From: Chryseobacterium oryctis
GTDB lineage: Bacteria > Bacteroidota > Bacteroidia > Flavobacteriales > Weeksellaceae
Assembly (NCBI RefSeq): GCF_025971925.1
Contig: NZ_JAPDHV010000003.1
Location: 248,001-312,000, forward strand
Length of the DNA: 64,000 bases
Direction: 5' to 3'
Part shown: positions 18,387-27,108 of the stretch, piece by piece
Position numbering within the stretch: position 1 is the stretch's first letter
Layout of the letters: each line of letters starts with the position of its first letter
Notes under the pieces: model-generated
What the model saw: the letters and a program-made list of their open reading frames with translations, nothing else
Told to the model about the DNA's origin: nothing
Databases searched by the model: none
Translations under genes and position numbers: made by a program

Positions 18387-19478
18387 ATGACACTAGAATC
18401 CATAAAATCCCAAAACCTCATCCTTTTCGAAGCCATTTCGGGAAGTAGGGCATTTGGTTTGGCAACAGAAACTTCAGATACAGATATTCGAGGGATATCC
18501 TATTTACCTAAAGAAGATTTTTACGGACTGAATTACATTCCTCAAATTTCTAACGAAACCAACGATATCACCTATTATGAAATCGGAAGATTTGTAGAAC
18601 TATTACAGAAAAACAATCCGAATATTTTGGAAGTTTTGGTAAGTCCAAAAGATTGTATTTTACAAAAAAATCCATTGATGGATTTGTTGAAACCTGAAGA
18701 TTTTCTTTCCAAATTATGCAAAGATACATTTGCTGGTTATGCCATTTCACAAATAAAAAAAGCAAAAGGACTCAACAAAAAAATCCTGAATCCCATAGAT
18801 AAGGAAAGAAAATCTATCCTTGATTTTTGTTATATTTTGAAGGAAAGTGGTTCTATACCATTAAAAAAATGGCTTCGTGAATTCCCCTCCTTTGGAGGGG
18901 TGTCCGAAGGACGGGGTGGTCTCTTACAGGAAAAATGCGGATTGGTTAATATCGACAATACCAAAGGTATGTTTGCCCTATTTTATGACGAAACAGGAGA
19001 TTTGCGTTATAAAGGAATCATTCAAAACGAGGAGGCAAATCAAGTATCACTTTCTTCTGTTCCGAAAGGAGAGAAACCACTTTCTTATATGTTCTGTAAT
19101 CTTGATGCCTACTCTACGTATTGCAAAGATTATCGAGAATACTGGAAATGGGTAGAAGAGCGAAATGACGAACGTTACAACGTAAATCAAAATCATGGAC
19201 AAAACTATGACAGCAAAAACATGATGCATACCATTCGTTTGTTGCAATCTTGTGAACAGATTTTTAAAACAAATTCTCTTAATGTTCGGGTAGAAAACAG
19301 AGACGAATTGTTAGAAATAAAAGCAGGAAAATGGAGTTACGAACAAGTAATGAAAAAAGCTGAAAATCTAATCCAATCAATAGAAAAATATCACTCAAAA
19401 TCTCAACTTCCGGAATATCCTGATTTGATAAAAACCACTAAAACTCTGGTCGAAATAAGAGAAAACCTATACAAATAA
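18387..19478 (+). CDS. RlaP-type nucleotidyltransferase (second copy) with an in-frame palindromic insert
   Basis: A 363-residue pol-beta-fold nucleotidyltransferase with SGSRAFGLA (about residues 18-26) followed by TSDTDIRG with the catalytic D-x-D, and a long helical C-terminal part. It is a longer relative of the first RlaP gene, with a different C-terminal half. Residues about 166-178 (FPSFGGVSEGRGG) are encoded by a palindromic repeat that lies in frame, so the reading frame survives the insertion. Whether the enzyme is still active cannot be told. It ends the operon, followed by a strong hairpin terminator. Confidence 0.85.
   Translation: MTLESIKSQNLILFEAISGSRAFGLATETSDTDIRGISYLPKEDFYGLNYIPQISNETNDITYYEIGRFVELLQKNNPNILEVLVSPKDCILQKNPLMDLLKPEDFLSKLCKDTFAGYAISQIKKAKGLNKKILNPIDKERKSILDFCYILKESGSIPLKKWLREFPSFGGVSEGRGGLLQEKCGLVNIDNTKGMFALFYDETGDLRYKGIIQNEEANQVSLSSVPKGEKPLSYMFCNLDAYSTYCKDYREYWKWVEERNDERYNVNQNHGQNYDSKNMMHTIRLLQSCEQIFKTNSLNVRVENRDELLEIKAGKWSYEQVMKKAENLIQSIEKYHSKSQLPEYPDLIKTTKTLVEIRENLYK
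18884..18920. repeat. Dispersed palindromic element inserted in frame in a coding region
   Basis: Two adjacent perfect hairpins: CCCCTCC-TTT-GGAGGGG (18884-18900) and GTCC-GAA-GGAC (18902-18912), followed by GGGGTGGT. It is far more GC-rich than its surroundings. I recognise the sequence as a small repeat that is common between genes in Flavobacterium and Chryseobacterium genomes. Here it lies within the second RlaP gene. Confidence 0.75.
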
Positions 19479-19518
19479 AACAAAAAGAGCTTCAAAATTA
19501 AAGCTCTTTTTGTTTTAT
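19475..19518. terminator. Terminator between the RNA-repair operon and the cold-shock gene
   Basis: An 18-base-pair stem (19475-19492 with 19501-19518) around the loop CAAAATTA, with T/A runs on both sides. It can act in both directions between convergent genes. Confidence 0.8.
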
Positions 19519-19531
19519 ATTTTAATACTGT

Positions 19532-19966
19532 TTATTTAACAATTTTAATATCTATAGCAGAAAAACCTTTTGGTGATTTCTCTTTTTCGTAAGAAACTTT
19601 ATTCCCTTTTTTCACAGGTTCAGTACAGTTATTGGAATGAAAGAAAATGTTTTCCTTCGTTTTATCTTCAGTAATGAAACCATATCCTTTTTCACTAAAG
19701 AATGTTACAATTCCCATATTTATAGTTTCCTCTTCAACGATAGGAGCTGCACCTAGCTGAATATCATTAAGGTCAATTTCTGTTTTAGCATCCCTGTTTG
19801 GTGGAGTTGAAGTTAATTGCCCGTTTTCATCTACATACATCAACATATCATCAAGGCTCTTACCTTTATTGTTGCTTGTTTTACGCTCTTCTCGTTTCAG
19901 AGCTTTTTCTTTTGCTTTTTGAACTTTTTTCTTGAAATTTTCTTTTTTAGAGAAAGAATCCGCCAT
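19532..19966 (-). CDS. Cold-shock-domain protein with a charged N-terminal extension
   Basis: A 144-residue protein. Residues 1-75 form a Lys/Glu-rich, probably disordered or helical extension; residues about 83-144 form a cold-shock domain with the RNP1-like KGYGFI and RNP2-like NIFFH motifs, followed by SYEKEKSPKGFSA. Expected to bind single-stranded RNA or DNA as an RNA chaperone. A TATATTTG promoter box lies at 20187-20194, giving a leader of about 210 bases, unusually long and reminiscent of thermo-responsive cspA leaders. Convergent with the RNA-repair operon. Confidence 0.87.
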   Translation of the reverse strand: MADSFSKKENFKKKVQKAKEKALKREERKTSNNKGKSLDDMLMYVDENGQLTSTPPNRDAKTEIDLNDIQLGAAPIVEEETINMGIVTFFSEKGYGFITEDKTKENIFFHSNNCTEPVKKGNKVSYEKEKSPKGFSAIDIKIVK

Positions 19967-20186
19967 ATATTTTTATAAAATTTAAATGTTATTCTGAAAA
20001 ATAATAACTCTTCGATTTTCGAAAAGGAATAAAAAGTAATTTAATGTTTCCCAGAATTTCCCAGAGGATAAACCGAAAGTTTAATTAAAATTTGTCAGCT
20101 GAAATGGCAAAAACTGATAGAGAAAAATAGAAATTCTAAATTGCTACAGAGAAAGCAAGGCAGAGACCTTTTTATTAATTATCATG

Positions 20187-20194
20187 CAAATATA
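20187..20194 (-). promoter_or_regulatory. -7 box for the cold-shock gene
   Basis: TATATTTG on the minus strand, an exact match to TAnnTTTG, placing the transcription start near 20182, about 215 bases before the start codon. Confidence 0.45.
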
Positions 20195-20305
20195 CGGAAT
20201 AATAATGACATTTTACATTTTAAACAATTGAAATTCAATTTATTTTACTTCTTAAATAGCTTTTGAATTTTTTTTTTAATCAATTGTAACAAAAATAAAA
20301 TTACA

Positions 20306-20344
20306 TCAACAAATTAGTTGACATCACAATTATTGATATATCAA
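20306..20344. promoter_or_regulatory. Tandem palindromes, likely MarR operators
   Basis: TCAAC-AAATTA-GTTGA at 20306-20321 and TTGATATATCAA at 20333-20344, centres 25 bases apart, just upstream of the marR start at 20367. Size and position fit autoregulatory MarR-family operators. Confidence 0.5.
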
Positions 20345-20366
20345 TTAATTTATCAACATTAAATTT

Positions 20367-20807
20367 ATGGAAAAGCTAAATACAATAATATTCTACAACA
20401 TCGACAAAGCAATAAGAACCTATAGAAATTATGCGCAGAGACAGTTGAAAGAAAACGGCTTTGAAATTACAATAGATCAATGGCTTACGATAAAAGCTGT
20501 TTTGGAAAACCCCGGAATTACTCAAAACGAAATAGGCGATTTGGTTTTCAAAGACAATGCATCAATCACCCGAATTATAAATTTATTAGCAAAATCGGGA
20601 TATATCATTCGGGAAATTCACTCAGAAGATCGAAGAAAAACCAATCTAAAAGTGACAGATTCAGGAAAAGAAATTATTAAAAAAGTCCAAAATCTTGTTG
20701 AAAATAACAGAAAGATAGCATTGGAAAATATTTCCGAAGAGGAAATGGAAATCATGAACAATGCCTTAATTAAAATATCAGAAAATTGTATTAATTCTAA
20801 AAAATAA
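20367..20807 (+). CDS. MarR-family transcriptional regulator
   Basis: A 146-residue winged-helix regulator. Helices at the N- and C-termini would form the dimer interface; the central HTH is in NEIGDLVFKDNASITRIINLL (split over about residues 54-74) and the wing has SEDRRKTNLKVTDSG, including the characteristic D-x-R. It ends 6 bases before a TonB-dependent receptor gene, so both are likely one operon under the tandem palindromes upstream. It probably represses its own operon and responds to a small ligand; the ligand is unknown. Confidence 0.9.
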   Translation: MEKLNTIIFYNIDKAIRTYRNYAQRQLKENGFEITIDQWLTIKAVLENPGITQNEIGDLVFKDNASITRIINLLAKSGYIIREIHSEDRRKTNLKVTDSGKEIIKKVQNLVENNRKIALENISEEEMEIMNNALIKISENCINSKK

Positions 20808-20813
20808 AACACT

Positions 20814-23252
20814 ATGGCAAGAATATTTATATTCATTTATCTCTGGATACTCATGCTGATAAGTACTCTATCCCTATCTGCTCAGACGATACAAAACTAC
20901 TCTTTAACTGGTAAAATTACAGCTGACAAAGCAAGTCAGATGGATATCAATCTTTTTAATTCTGAAAATAAATCTATCAAAACAGAAATTGCAGATTCAG
21001 AAGGAAATTTCAGTTTCGGTAATCTTCAAGGAGGCAATTATTATATCAAAATCAATAAAAACGGTTCTGAACTTTATAAATCCGACATCATCACAGTTAC
21101 AGGAAATACTACCTTCCCTCCTATTCAGCTGAATGAAAAAGTAATTGAAGGTGTTACCATCACCAAAACCAAACCTTACATCGAAAGACAAGAAGGAAAA
21201 ATGATTCTGAATGTAGAAAACAGCATTGTAAGTACAGGAAATTCGGCTTTTGAAGTTTTGGAAAAAGCACCGGGTGTAAACATTGACAGTAATGATAATA
21301 TCAGCCTTCGTGGTAAAGGAAACCTTTTGGTACAAATTGACGGAAAAAACACTCCGATGACGGGGGCTGACCTTGCCAATTATCTTAGAGGAATCCCTTC
21401 TTCTACCGTTGAAAAAATTGAATTTATAACCAATCCTTCCTCAAAATATGATGCAGCAGGAACAGCCATTATTAATATCAAATTAAAAAAAGACCAAAGA
21501 AAAGGAACAAACGGAAGCATTTCAACCTCTTTAGGAACAGGAAAATATATCAAAAACAACAACAGTTTAAGCCTTAACCATAAAAATAAAAAAATCAATA
21601 TTTTCGGTAACTATAGTTTTGCTTACAGAGAATTTTTTAATCATTTGATGCTCGACAGAAATTTTTATCAGGATAATGTGTTTGAAAAAGCATATGTTCA
21701 GGATAATTTTTTGAAATTAAACTTCAGAAACCACATTGCAAAAGTTGGTATGGATTATTACCTGAATGACAAAAACATTCTGGGTTTTTCAATGGGTTTC
21801 ACCAGCAACAGATTTGACCCGAAAGGTGATAACTCCAGCATTGTTTTAGGAAACGATTATCAGCCAAAAAACACTTTCAATACACAAAATCGTTCAAGAG
21901 ACCATTGGAAAAATGTATCCTTTAACTTGAATCATAAATACACGCTTGATTCATTAGGTTCGGAAATCACAACCGATTTCGATTATATTAATTATGCAAA
22001 TACCTCATTGCAAAACTTTAATACCAGAACTTATGACCTGAATGGAAATCTAATGACTCTTCCAGACGGTCCGAATCCGTATATTTTGAAAGGAGATATC
22101 GACGGAGGTTTAAATATCTATTCATTAAAATCAGATTTACTCAAAAAACTTAAAAACGACTGGAAGCTGGAAACTGGAGTTAAAACAAGTTTCGTAAAAG
22201 CAGATAATGACATGAAGTTTTATGATGCAAGTTCAGGAAATCCGCAACTTGATGCCTCAAAAACCAACCATTATATTTATCAAGAAAACATCAATGCTAT
22301 TTATGCAAATGTTTCTAAAAAATGGGAAAAATTCAGTACAAACTTTGGCTTGAGAGTTGAAAATACCAATGTAAAAGGAAATCAGATTACAACTAATCAG
22401 GTTAATACAAAAAATTACACACAGCTTTTCCCAAGCGCAGTTTTCGCTTACGATTTGACGGATAAAAGCAATCTGGAAATCAACTTTAGCAGAAGAATTA
22501 CAAGACCAAGCTATAATCAGCTAAATCCGTTTAAGTTTTACCTTGACCCCACTACATCTAAGGCAGGAAACCCGGACTTAAACCCTCAAACAACAATGAA
22601 TTATGAACTGACTTACAGCATCAGTAATAAATATTTTGCAACTTTAGGCTACAGTAAAACATCTAACAATATTACAGACGTAATAAAACCTGTAGTTGAA
22701 AATGGAAAAAATATTACCGTTCAAACCATTGAAAACTTAAGTTCTGTTTCTTATTACAATCTAAACCTTATAGCTCCCGTAAAAGTTACAAAATGGTGGG
22801 ATATGAACAACAGTGCGAACTTTTACTATGGTTCTTACACAGGAAATGTTTCTAATACACAGATTAATAATCAGGGAAATTTCACTTTCAATATTAACAG
22901 TATAAACTCTTTTAAACTTGGAAACGGGTTTACAGCAGAGGTTACAGGAAATTACAGAGCGAGAGAAATCTATGCTTTTATGGACGTAAAACCCAACTGG
23001 TACCTGAATATTGGTGCTCAGAAGAAATTCAAAAACAATAGTACTTTGAAGTTCTCATTTAATGATATTTTCTTTACAAGTAATCCAAAAGCTCGTACAA
23101 ACTTTACCAACTATATCGAAAACTTTGTTGTAGAAAGAGATTCTCGAGTAATTACACTTTCATATACCTACAATTTTGGTTCAGGAAAAAATGGGCAGCC
23201 TAGAAAAACGGGTGGTGCAGATGACCTGAAACAAAGAGCAGGGAACGGATAA
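20814..23252 (+). CDS. TonB-dependent-receptor-like outer-membrane beta-barrel protein
   Basis: An 812-residue exported protein: signal peptide (about 1-24, ending LSLSAQ), a carboxypeptidase-regulatory-like beta-sandwich (about 28-100), a plug region (about 115-220, with ISLRGKGNLLVQIDGK), then a large beta-barrel with alternating aromatic strands, closing in RVITLSYTYNFGS. It belongs to the outer-membrane barrel family that resembles TonB receptors but has no SusD partner, and none is encoded nearby. The MarR regulator immediately upstream suggests ligand-controlled expression. Substrate unknown. Confidence 0.87.
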   Translation: MARIFIFIYLWILMLISTLSLSAQTIQNYSLTGKITADKASQMDINLFNSENKSIKTEIADSEGNFSFGNLQGGNYYIKINKNGSELYKSDIITVTGNTTFPPIQLNEKVIEGVTITKTKPYIERQEGKMILNVENSIVSTGNSAFEVLEKAPGVNIDSNDNISLRGKGNLLVQIDGKNTPMTGADLANYLRGIPSSTVEKIEFITNPSSKYDAAGTAIINIKLKKDQRKGTNGSISTSLGTGKYIKNNNSLSLNHKNKKINIFGNYSFAYREFFNHLMLDRNFYQDNVFEKAYVQDNFLKLNFRNHIAKVGMDYYLNDKNILGFSMGFTSNRFDPKGDNSSIVLGNDYQPKNTFNTQNRSRDHWKNVSFNLNHKYTLDSLGSEITTDFDYINYANTSLQNFNTRTYDLNGNLMTLPDGPNPYILKGDIDGGLNIYSLKSDLLKKLKNDWKLETGVKTSFVKADNDMKFYDASSGNPQLDASKTNHYIYQENINAIYANVSKKWEKFSTNFGLRVENTNVKGNQITTNQVNTKNYTQLFPSAVFAYDLTDKSNLEINFSRRITRPSYNQLNPFKFYLDPTTSKAGNPDLNPQTTMNYELTYSISNKYFATLGYSKTSNNITDVIKPVVENGKNITVQTIENLSSVSYYNLNLIAPVKVTKWWDMNNSANFYYGSYTGNVSNTQINNQGNFTFNINSINSFKLGNGFTAEVTGNYRAREIYAFMDVKPNWYLNIGAQKKFKNNSTLKFSFNDIFFTSNPKARTNFTNYIENFVVERDSRVITLSYTYNFGSGKNGQPRKTGGADDLKQRAGNG

Positions 23253-23270
23253 ACAAACCAATAGAATTAA

Positions 23271-23306
23271 AGTAAAAACCACCTTTTAATCAGGTGGTTC
23301 TTTACT
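23271..23306. terminator. Bidirectional terminator after the TonB-receptor gene
   Basis: AACCACCT (23277-23284) pairs with AGGTGGTT (23292-23299), extended by AGTAAA/TTTACT outside a one-base bulge. Confidence 0.7.
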
Positions 23307-23656
23307 TATTTTTTCTTTAAAATATAATAAATAGCCTTATCTTTTTCATCATTCATTGTATAAGCGAATTGAAAAGAATATCCGTTCGCTGACATGAAGT
23401 TAAGTGCATCCATCATAGAATTAAACTTCATATTTCTACCTTTTTCGTCTTTTATGCTTGTTCCGTTTTTAAATGAAATAGATTTTGTTTCTTGTCCGAA
23501 ATCAATTTCTACATTTACTTTGGTACTTAAAGAGCGTCCCGTCCCAATAATCTGAACATATTCTACATCAATATCCTTAATTGGAACGTCATTTACAGTT
23601 TGAGAAAACGCAAAAGAAGCAAACGCAATAAGAGAAAAAGTTAATAATTTTTTCAT
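23306..23656 (-). CDS. Small exported hypothetical protein
   Basis: A 116-residue protein with signal peptide MKKLLTFSLIAFASFAFSQ. The mature part is short and mixed alpha/beta with IDFGQETKSISF and a C-terminal FQFAYTMNDEKDKAIYYIL, ending in a Lys triplet. ATG 23656 gives a normal signal peptide; a longer frame to 23695 would add 13 residues ahead of it and is unlikely. No family recognised. It lies downstream of pnp but is separated from it by a hairpin terminator. Confidence 0.65.
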   Translation of the reverse strand: MKKLLTFSLIAFASFAFSQTVNDVPIKDIDVEYVQIIGTGRSLSTKVNVEIDFGQETKSISFKNGTSIKDEKGRNMKFNSMMDALNFMSANGYSFQFAYTMNDEKDKAIYYILKKK

Positions 23657-23685
23657 ATAATTTTTGCTTTTAAAGATAAATAAAA

Positions 23686-23706
23686 AATCCCTCAAATTGA
23701 GGGATT
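23686..23706 (-). terminator. Terminator of pnp
   Basis: AATCCCTC (23686-23693) pairs with GAGGGATT (23699-23706); T-rich on the minus-strand 3' side. Confidence 0.7.
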
Positions 23707-23727
23707 CTGTTATATTTAAGAATAATC

Positions 23728-25971
23728 TTAAGCTTCAGTTGAAGGATTTTGATTTTCAACAGGCTTTTCAGCTTGAGGTTTTCCCTGACCTTCCGGTCTG
23801 TTTGGTCTCTCAGGTCTACTTTGACCTTCTGGTCTTGGTTTTCCTTCCGGTCTTGGAGGTCTTGGTAAAAGAACTTTTCTTGAAAGTTTCATTTTCTTAC
23901 GGTCATCATATCCCATAAATTTCACTTCTACTTCATCACCTTCTGCATAAGGAACCTTGTCTAAACGAGACCATTCAATTTCAGAAATATGAAGTAAACC
24001 TTCTGTTCCTTTAGCAATTGCAACGAAAGCTCCAAAATCCATTACTTTAACCACTTTTCCTTTGTAAACTTCACCTACAACTGGTACGAAAGTAATTTCG
24101 TTGATTTTAGCAACCGCTTCATTAATTTTAGCTCTGTCAGTTCCTGCAATCTCAATACGTCCGATTTCTCCTTGCTCTTCAATTGCAATCACAGTATCTG
24201 TATCTTTTTGTAATTGTTGGATAATTTTTCCTCCAGGTCCGATTACAGCACCAATAAAATCTTTCGGAATCTCCATTACGACCATCTTCGGAGCATGTGG
24301 TTTCACATCTTCTCTTGGTTGAGCAATCGTTTCTGTGATTTTATTTAAAATATGTAATCTTCCGTCTTTAGCCTGCATTAAAGCCTTTTCCATAATATCC
24401 ATAGAAAGACCTTGGATTTTGATATCCATCTGACAAGCTGTAATACCATCTGCAGTACCTGTTACTTTGAAGTCCATATCACCTAGATGATCTTCATCTC
24501 CTAAAATATCAGAAAGAACAGTCCATTTTCCAGATTTTTTATCTGTAATAAGTCCCATTGCAATACCGGAAACAGGTTTTGTAATTTGTACCCCTGCATC
24601 CATTAACGCTAATGTTCCTGCACAAACTGTTGCCATTGAAGACGAACCGTTTGATTCTAAAATATCGGAAACGATTCTGATTGTATATGGATTTTCTGCA
24701 GGAATTACTGCTGTTAAAGCTCTTTGAGCTAAGTTTCCATGTCCTACTTCTCTTCTTGAAGTACCTCTTAAAGGTCTTGCTTCACCAGTTGAGAATGGAG
24801 GGAAGTTATAATGTAAGAAAAATTTCTCATCATGTTGAGTGATTACACTGTCAATCATGTTGGCATCTTTGATAGAACCTAAAGTTACAGCCGTTAAAGA
24901 TTGAGTTTCTCCTCTTGTAAAGATAGCTGAACCATGCGCTCCCGGAAGATAATCAATTTCAGACCAAATCGGACGGATAGTTTGAGGATCACGACCATCA
25001 AGACGGATATTGTCTTCCAAAATCATCTGACGCATTGCTTCTTTCTCTACATCGTGATAATATACTTTTGCGAAAGGCGTTACTCTTTCTAATTCTTCTT
25101 CATTATCCGCATATTGAGCAAGGAATTCTTCAAGAACTGCCTTGAATTTTTCTCCTCTTTCTTCTTTGTTCGATGGAGTTCTTGCTACTTCGTATACTTT
25201 ATTGTAGCATTCTTTCCATACTTTTTCACGAATTTCTTCGTCGTGAACTTCGTGAGAATATTCTCTTTTGGGAAAAGCTTTACCTACTTTTTCGGCAAGT
25301 CTTTCCTGAGCTTCAATTTGTTTTTTGATTTCAACATGAGCAAAGTTGATTGCTTCAATCATTTCCTGCTCTGTAATTTCTTTCATCTCCCCTTCTACCA
25401 TTACGATTGAGTCTTTTGTAGCTCCAACCATAATGTCGATATCAGCTTTTAATAAATTTTCATAGCTTGGGTTGATTGATAATTCTCCGTCAATTCTTAC
25501 AACTCTTGCTTCTGACATTGGCCCATCAAAAGGAATATCTGTAATAGCAATTGCTGCTGAAGCTGCCAAACCAGCAAGAGCTTCAGGCATTATTTCTTTA
25601 TCATAAGAAATTAACGAAATCATTACTTGTACTTCCGCATGGAAATCTTCAGGAAAAAGCGGACGTAAAACTCTGTCCACCAATCTCATTGTCAAAACTT
25701 CATCATCAGAAGGTTTTGCTTCTCTACGGAAAAAGTTACCAGGGATTCTACCTCCAGCATAGAATTTTTCTCTATAATCAACTGTTAATGGTAAAAAATC
25801 TACACCTGGGTTTGCTTCTTTATTAGCTACAACAGTTGCTAAAAGCATTGTTCCGCCACATTTTACAACTACAGATCCATCGGCTTGTTTAGCCAGCTTC
25901 CCCGTTTCAATTGTGATTTCTCTGCCGTCTGCAAGAGTAATCGTTTCTGTAAACGCTTGAGGTATACTCAT
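23728..25971 (-). CDS. pnp: Polyribonucleotide nucleotidyltransferase (PNPase)
   Basis: A 747-residue 3'-5' phosphorolytic exoribonuclease of the RNA degradation machinery. Domains in order: first RNase PH-like domain (about 10-150), helical linker, second catalytic RNase PH-like domain (about 320-540), a KH domain with GPGGKIIQ (about 580-587), and an S1 domain (about 625-695; [17 protein letters not shown]). The last 40 residues are a Pro/Arg/Gly/Glu-rich tail with repeated RPEG units (from about 705), absent from E. coli PNPase, which could be a disordered RNA- or protein-binding region. A minus-strand TACCTTTG box at 26047-26040 gives a leader of about 60 bases. Confidence 0.96.
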   Translation of the reverse strand: MSIPQAFTETITLADGREITIETGKLAKQADGSVVVKCGGTMLLATVVANKEANPGVDFLPLTVDYREKFYAGGRIPGNFFRREAKPSDDEVLTMRLVDRVLRPLFPEDFHAEVQVMISLISYDKEIMPEALAGLAASAAIAITDIPFDGPMSEARVVRIDGELSINPSYENLLKADIDIMVGATKDSIVMVEGEMKEITEQEMIEAINFAHVEIKKQIEAQERLAEKVGKAFPKREYSHEVHDEEIREKVWKECYNKVYEVARTPSNKEERGEKFKAVLEEFLAQYADNEEELERVTPFAKVYYHDVEKEAMRQMILEDNIRLDGRDPQTIRPIWSEIDYLPGAHGSAIFTRGETQSLTAVTLGSIKDANMIDSVITQHDEKFFLHYNFPPFSTGEARPLRGTSRREVGHGNLAQRALTAVIPAENPYTIRIVSDILESNGSSSMATVCAGTLALMDAGVQITKPVSGIAMGLITDKKSGKWTVLSDILGDEDHLGDMDFKVTGTADGITACQMDIKIQGLSMDIMEKALMQAKDGRLHILNKITETIAQPREDVKPHAPKMVVMEIPKDFIGAVIGPGGKIIQQLQKDTDTVIAIEEQGEIGRIEIAGTDRAKINEAVAKINEITFVPVVGEVYKGKVVKVMDFGAFVAIAKGTEGLLHISEIEWSRLDKVPYAEGDEVEVKFMGYDDRKKMKLSRKVLLPRPPRPEGKPRPEGQSRPERPNRPEGQGKPQAEKPVENQNPSTEA

Positions 25972-26039
25972 AAAAAAATTGTCTTCATGTACTCCGTATT
26001 GAGTACGATTAATATTTAAACTCTTTAAATTTTCGTTTG

Positions 26040-26047
26040 CAAAGGTA
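26040..26047 (-). promoter_or_regulatory. -7 box for pnp
   Basis: TACCTTTG on the minus strand, an exact TAnnTTTG match, about 70 bases upstream of the pnp start codon. Confidence 0.45.
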
Positions 26048-26244
26048 AGATTTTATAATGATTTTTTAAATTTTTGCCTCCAAAATATCAAAATCTGTCG
26101 TAAATTTTATCAATTAAATCAGTTCAACAAATAAAGCAGCTGGTTGTTTTTGTATATTTATTATAAAGTATTTCCACATTACTCTCCGTCTAAACATAGA
26201 AAGTAATTACAATATCAAAAATCAAAAATTAAAATTTAAAACAC

Positions 26245-26604
26245 ATGAAAGCCCAATTAAAGTTTGAATACGTAGCTCTTTTAGTTTTAGGAATTTTAGC
26301 TTTCAGGGAAACTGAATTTTCCTGGTGGTGGTTTGCAGGATTATTCTTAGCACTGGACATTTCCATGCTCGGATATATTTTCAATAATAAAATTGGAGCT
26401 TTTTATTACAACCTTTTTCACAACTTAGGAATCGCAATTACCATCTATATAGCAGGAGCTTTATTTTCCATCCCTTATCTAAATATGATTGGAGCTATAC
26501 TTTTAGCCCATTCAGCATTTGACAGAATTTTAGGATACGGATTGAAATACCCTGATAGCTTTCAACATACACATTTAGGAAAAATTGGAAAGAATAAAAA
26601 TTAA
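26245..26604 (+). CDS. DUF4260 membrane protein
   Basis: A 119-residue protein with four predicted membrane helices and the family features FSWWWFAGLF, LDISMLGY, FYNLFHN-like FYYNLFHNLG and the C-terminal HSAFDRILGYGLKYPD with HTHLG. It matches DUF4260, a small inner-membrane family of unknown function. His and Asp residues near the helix ends are conserved in the family and might bind a metal or proton, but this is not established. Single gene between pnp and rpsO, convergent with rpsO. Confidence 0.85.
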   Translation: MKAQLKFEYVALLVLGILAFRETEFSWWWFAGLFLALDISMLGYIFNNKIGAFYYNLFHNLGIAITIYIAGALFSIPYLNMIGAILLAHSAFDRILGYGLKYPDSFQHTHLGKIGKNKN

Positions 26605-26616
26605 TTTTTATAAAAC

Positions 26617-26648
26617 AAAAAAGCAACCTCTTTCGAGATTGCTTTTTT
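26617..26648. terminator. Bidirectional terminator between DUF4260 gene and rpsO
   Basis: AAAAAAGCAA (26617-26626) pairs with TTGCTTTTTT (26639-26648); an inner CTC/GAG pairing extends the stem. Confidence 0.7.
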
Positions 26649-26665
26649 TTGAAAATCTTTGTAGA

Positions 26666-26935
26666 TTATTTTCTTAAACCTAGTTCAGCAATAATTGCTC
26701 TATATCTATTGATATCTTTTTTCTTAAGATAATCTAATAAGCTTTTTCTTTTACCTACCAATTTCACCAAAGATCTTTCTGTATTGAAGTCTTTGTGATT
26801 TTGCTTCAAGTGAGCTGAAAGGTGGTTAATTCTGTAAGTGAAAAGTGCAACTTGTCCTTCAGCACTTCCTGTGTCTTGTGCAGATTTTCCGTGTTTTGCG
26901 AAAATTTCTGCTTTTTTTTCTGTTGTTAAGTACAT
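26666..26935 (-). CDS. rpsO: 30S ribosomal protein S15
   Basis: An 89-residue protein of normal S15 length with the rRNA-binding features DTGSAEGQVA (about residues 20-29), THRI-like TYRINHLSAHLKQNHKD and the LVGKRKSLLDYLKKKD segment. It binds the central domain of 16S rRNA early in 30S assembly. In many bacteria rpsO and pnp form one operon; here they are close on the same strand but separated by a plus-strand gene and served by their own promoters. Confidence 0.97.
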   Translation of the reverse strand: MYLTTEKKAEIFAKHGKSAQDTGSAEGQVALFTYRINHLSAHLKQNHKDFNTERSLVKLVGKRKSLLDYLKKKDINRYRAIIAELGLRK

Positions 26936-26970
26936 TCCAATATTGTTTAATGATTATTATGTAACGGGTG

Positions 26971-27002
26971 CAAAAATACAACTATTTTTCTATTCCACCA
27001 AC
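26971..27002 (-). promoter_or_regulatory. Promoter of rpsO
   Basis: Minus strand GTTG (27002-26999), 20-base spacer, TATTTTTG (26978-26971). Transcription would start near 26966, about 30 bases before the start codon. Confidence 0.5.
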
Positions 27003-27085
27003 ATTATTGATTTCATTTATTAAATTTGATAGAAAAAAGAGTTAAAAAATTCTTAAAAAAACTATAATATCCCACCAAAAGAAAG

Positions 27086-27093
27086 TAATTTTG
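27086..27093 (+). promoter_or_regulatory. -7 box of the following exported-protein gene
   Basis: TAATTTTG, an exact TAnnTTTG match, 15 bases before ATG 27109, giving a very short leader. No clear -33 box. Confidence 0.45.
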
Positions 27094-27108
27094 CACTTGG
27101 AATTACTG

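Larger units (their letters stand above)
19967..20366. other. 400-base intergenic region: cold-shock leader and MarR operator region
   Basis: No gene seen. The left half (to about 20181) would be the minus-strand 5' leader of the cold-shock gene. It contains a tandem TCTGGGAAA repeat on the minus strand (within about 20047-20067) and a small hairpin TTCGA-TTT-TCGAA (20011-20023). The right half is very AT-rich and holds two palindromes upstream of marR. Confidence 0.55.
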
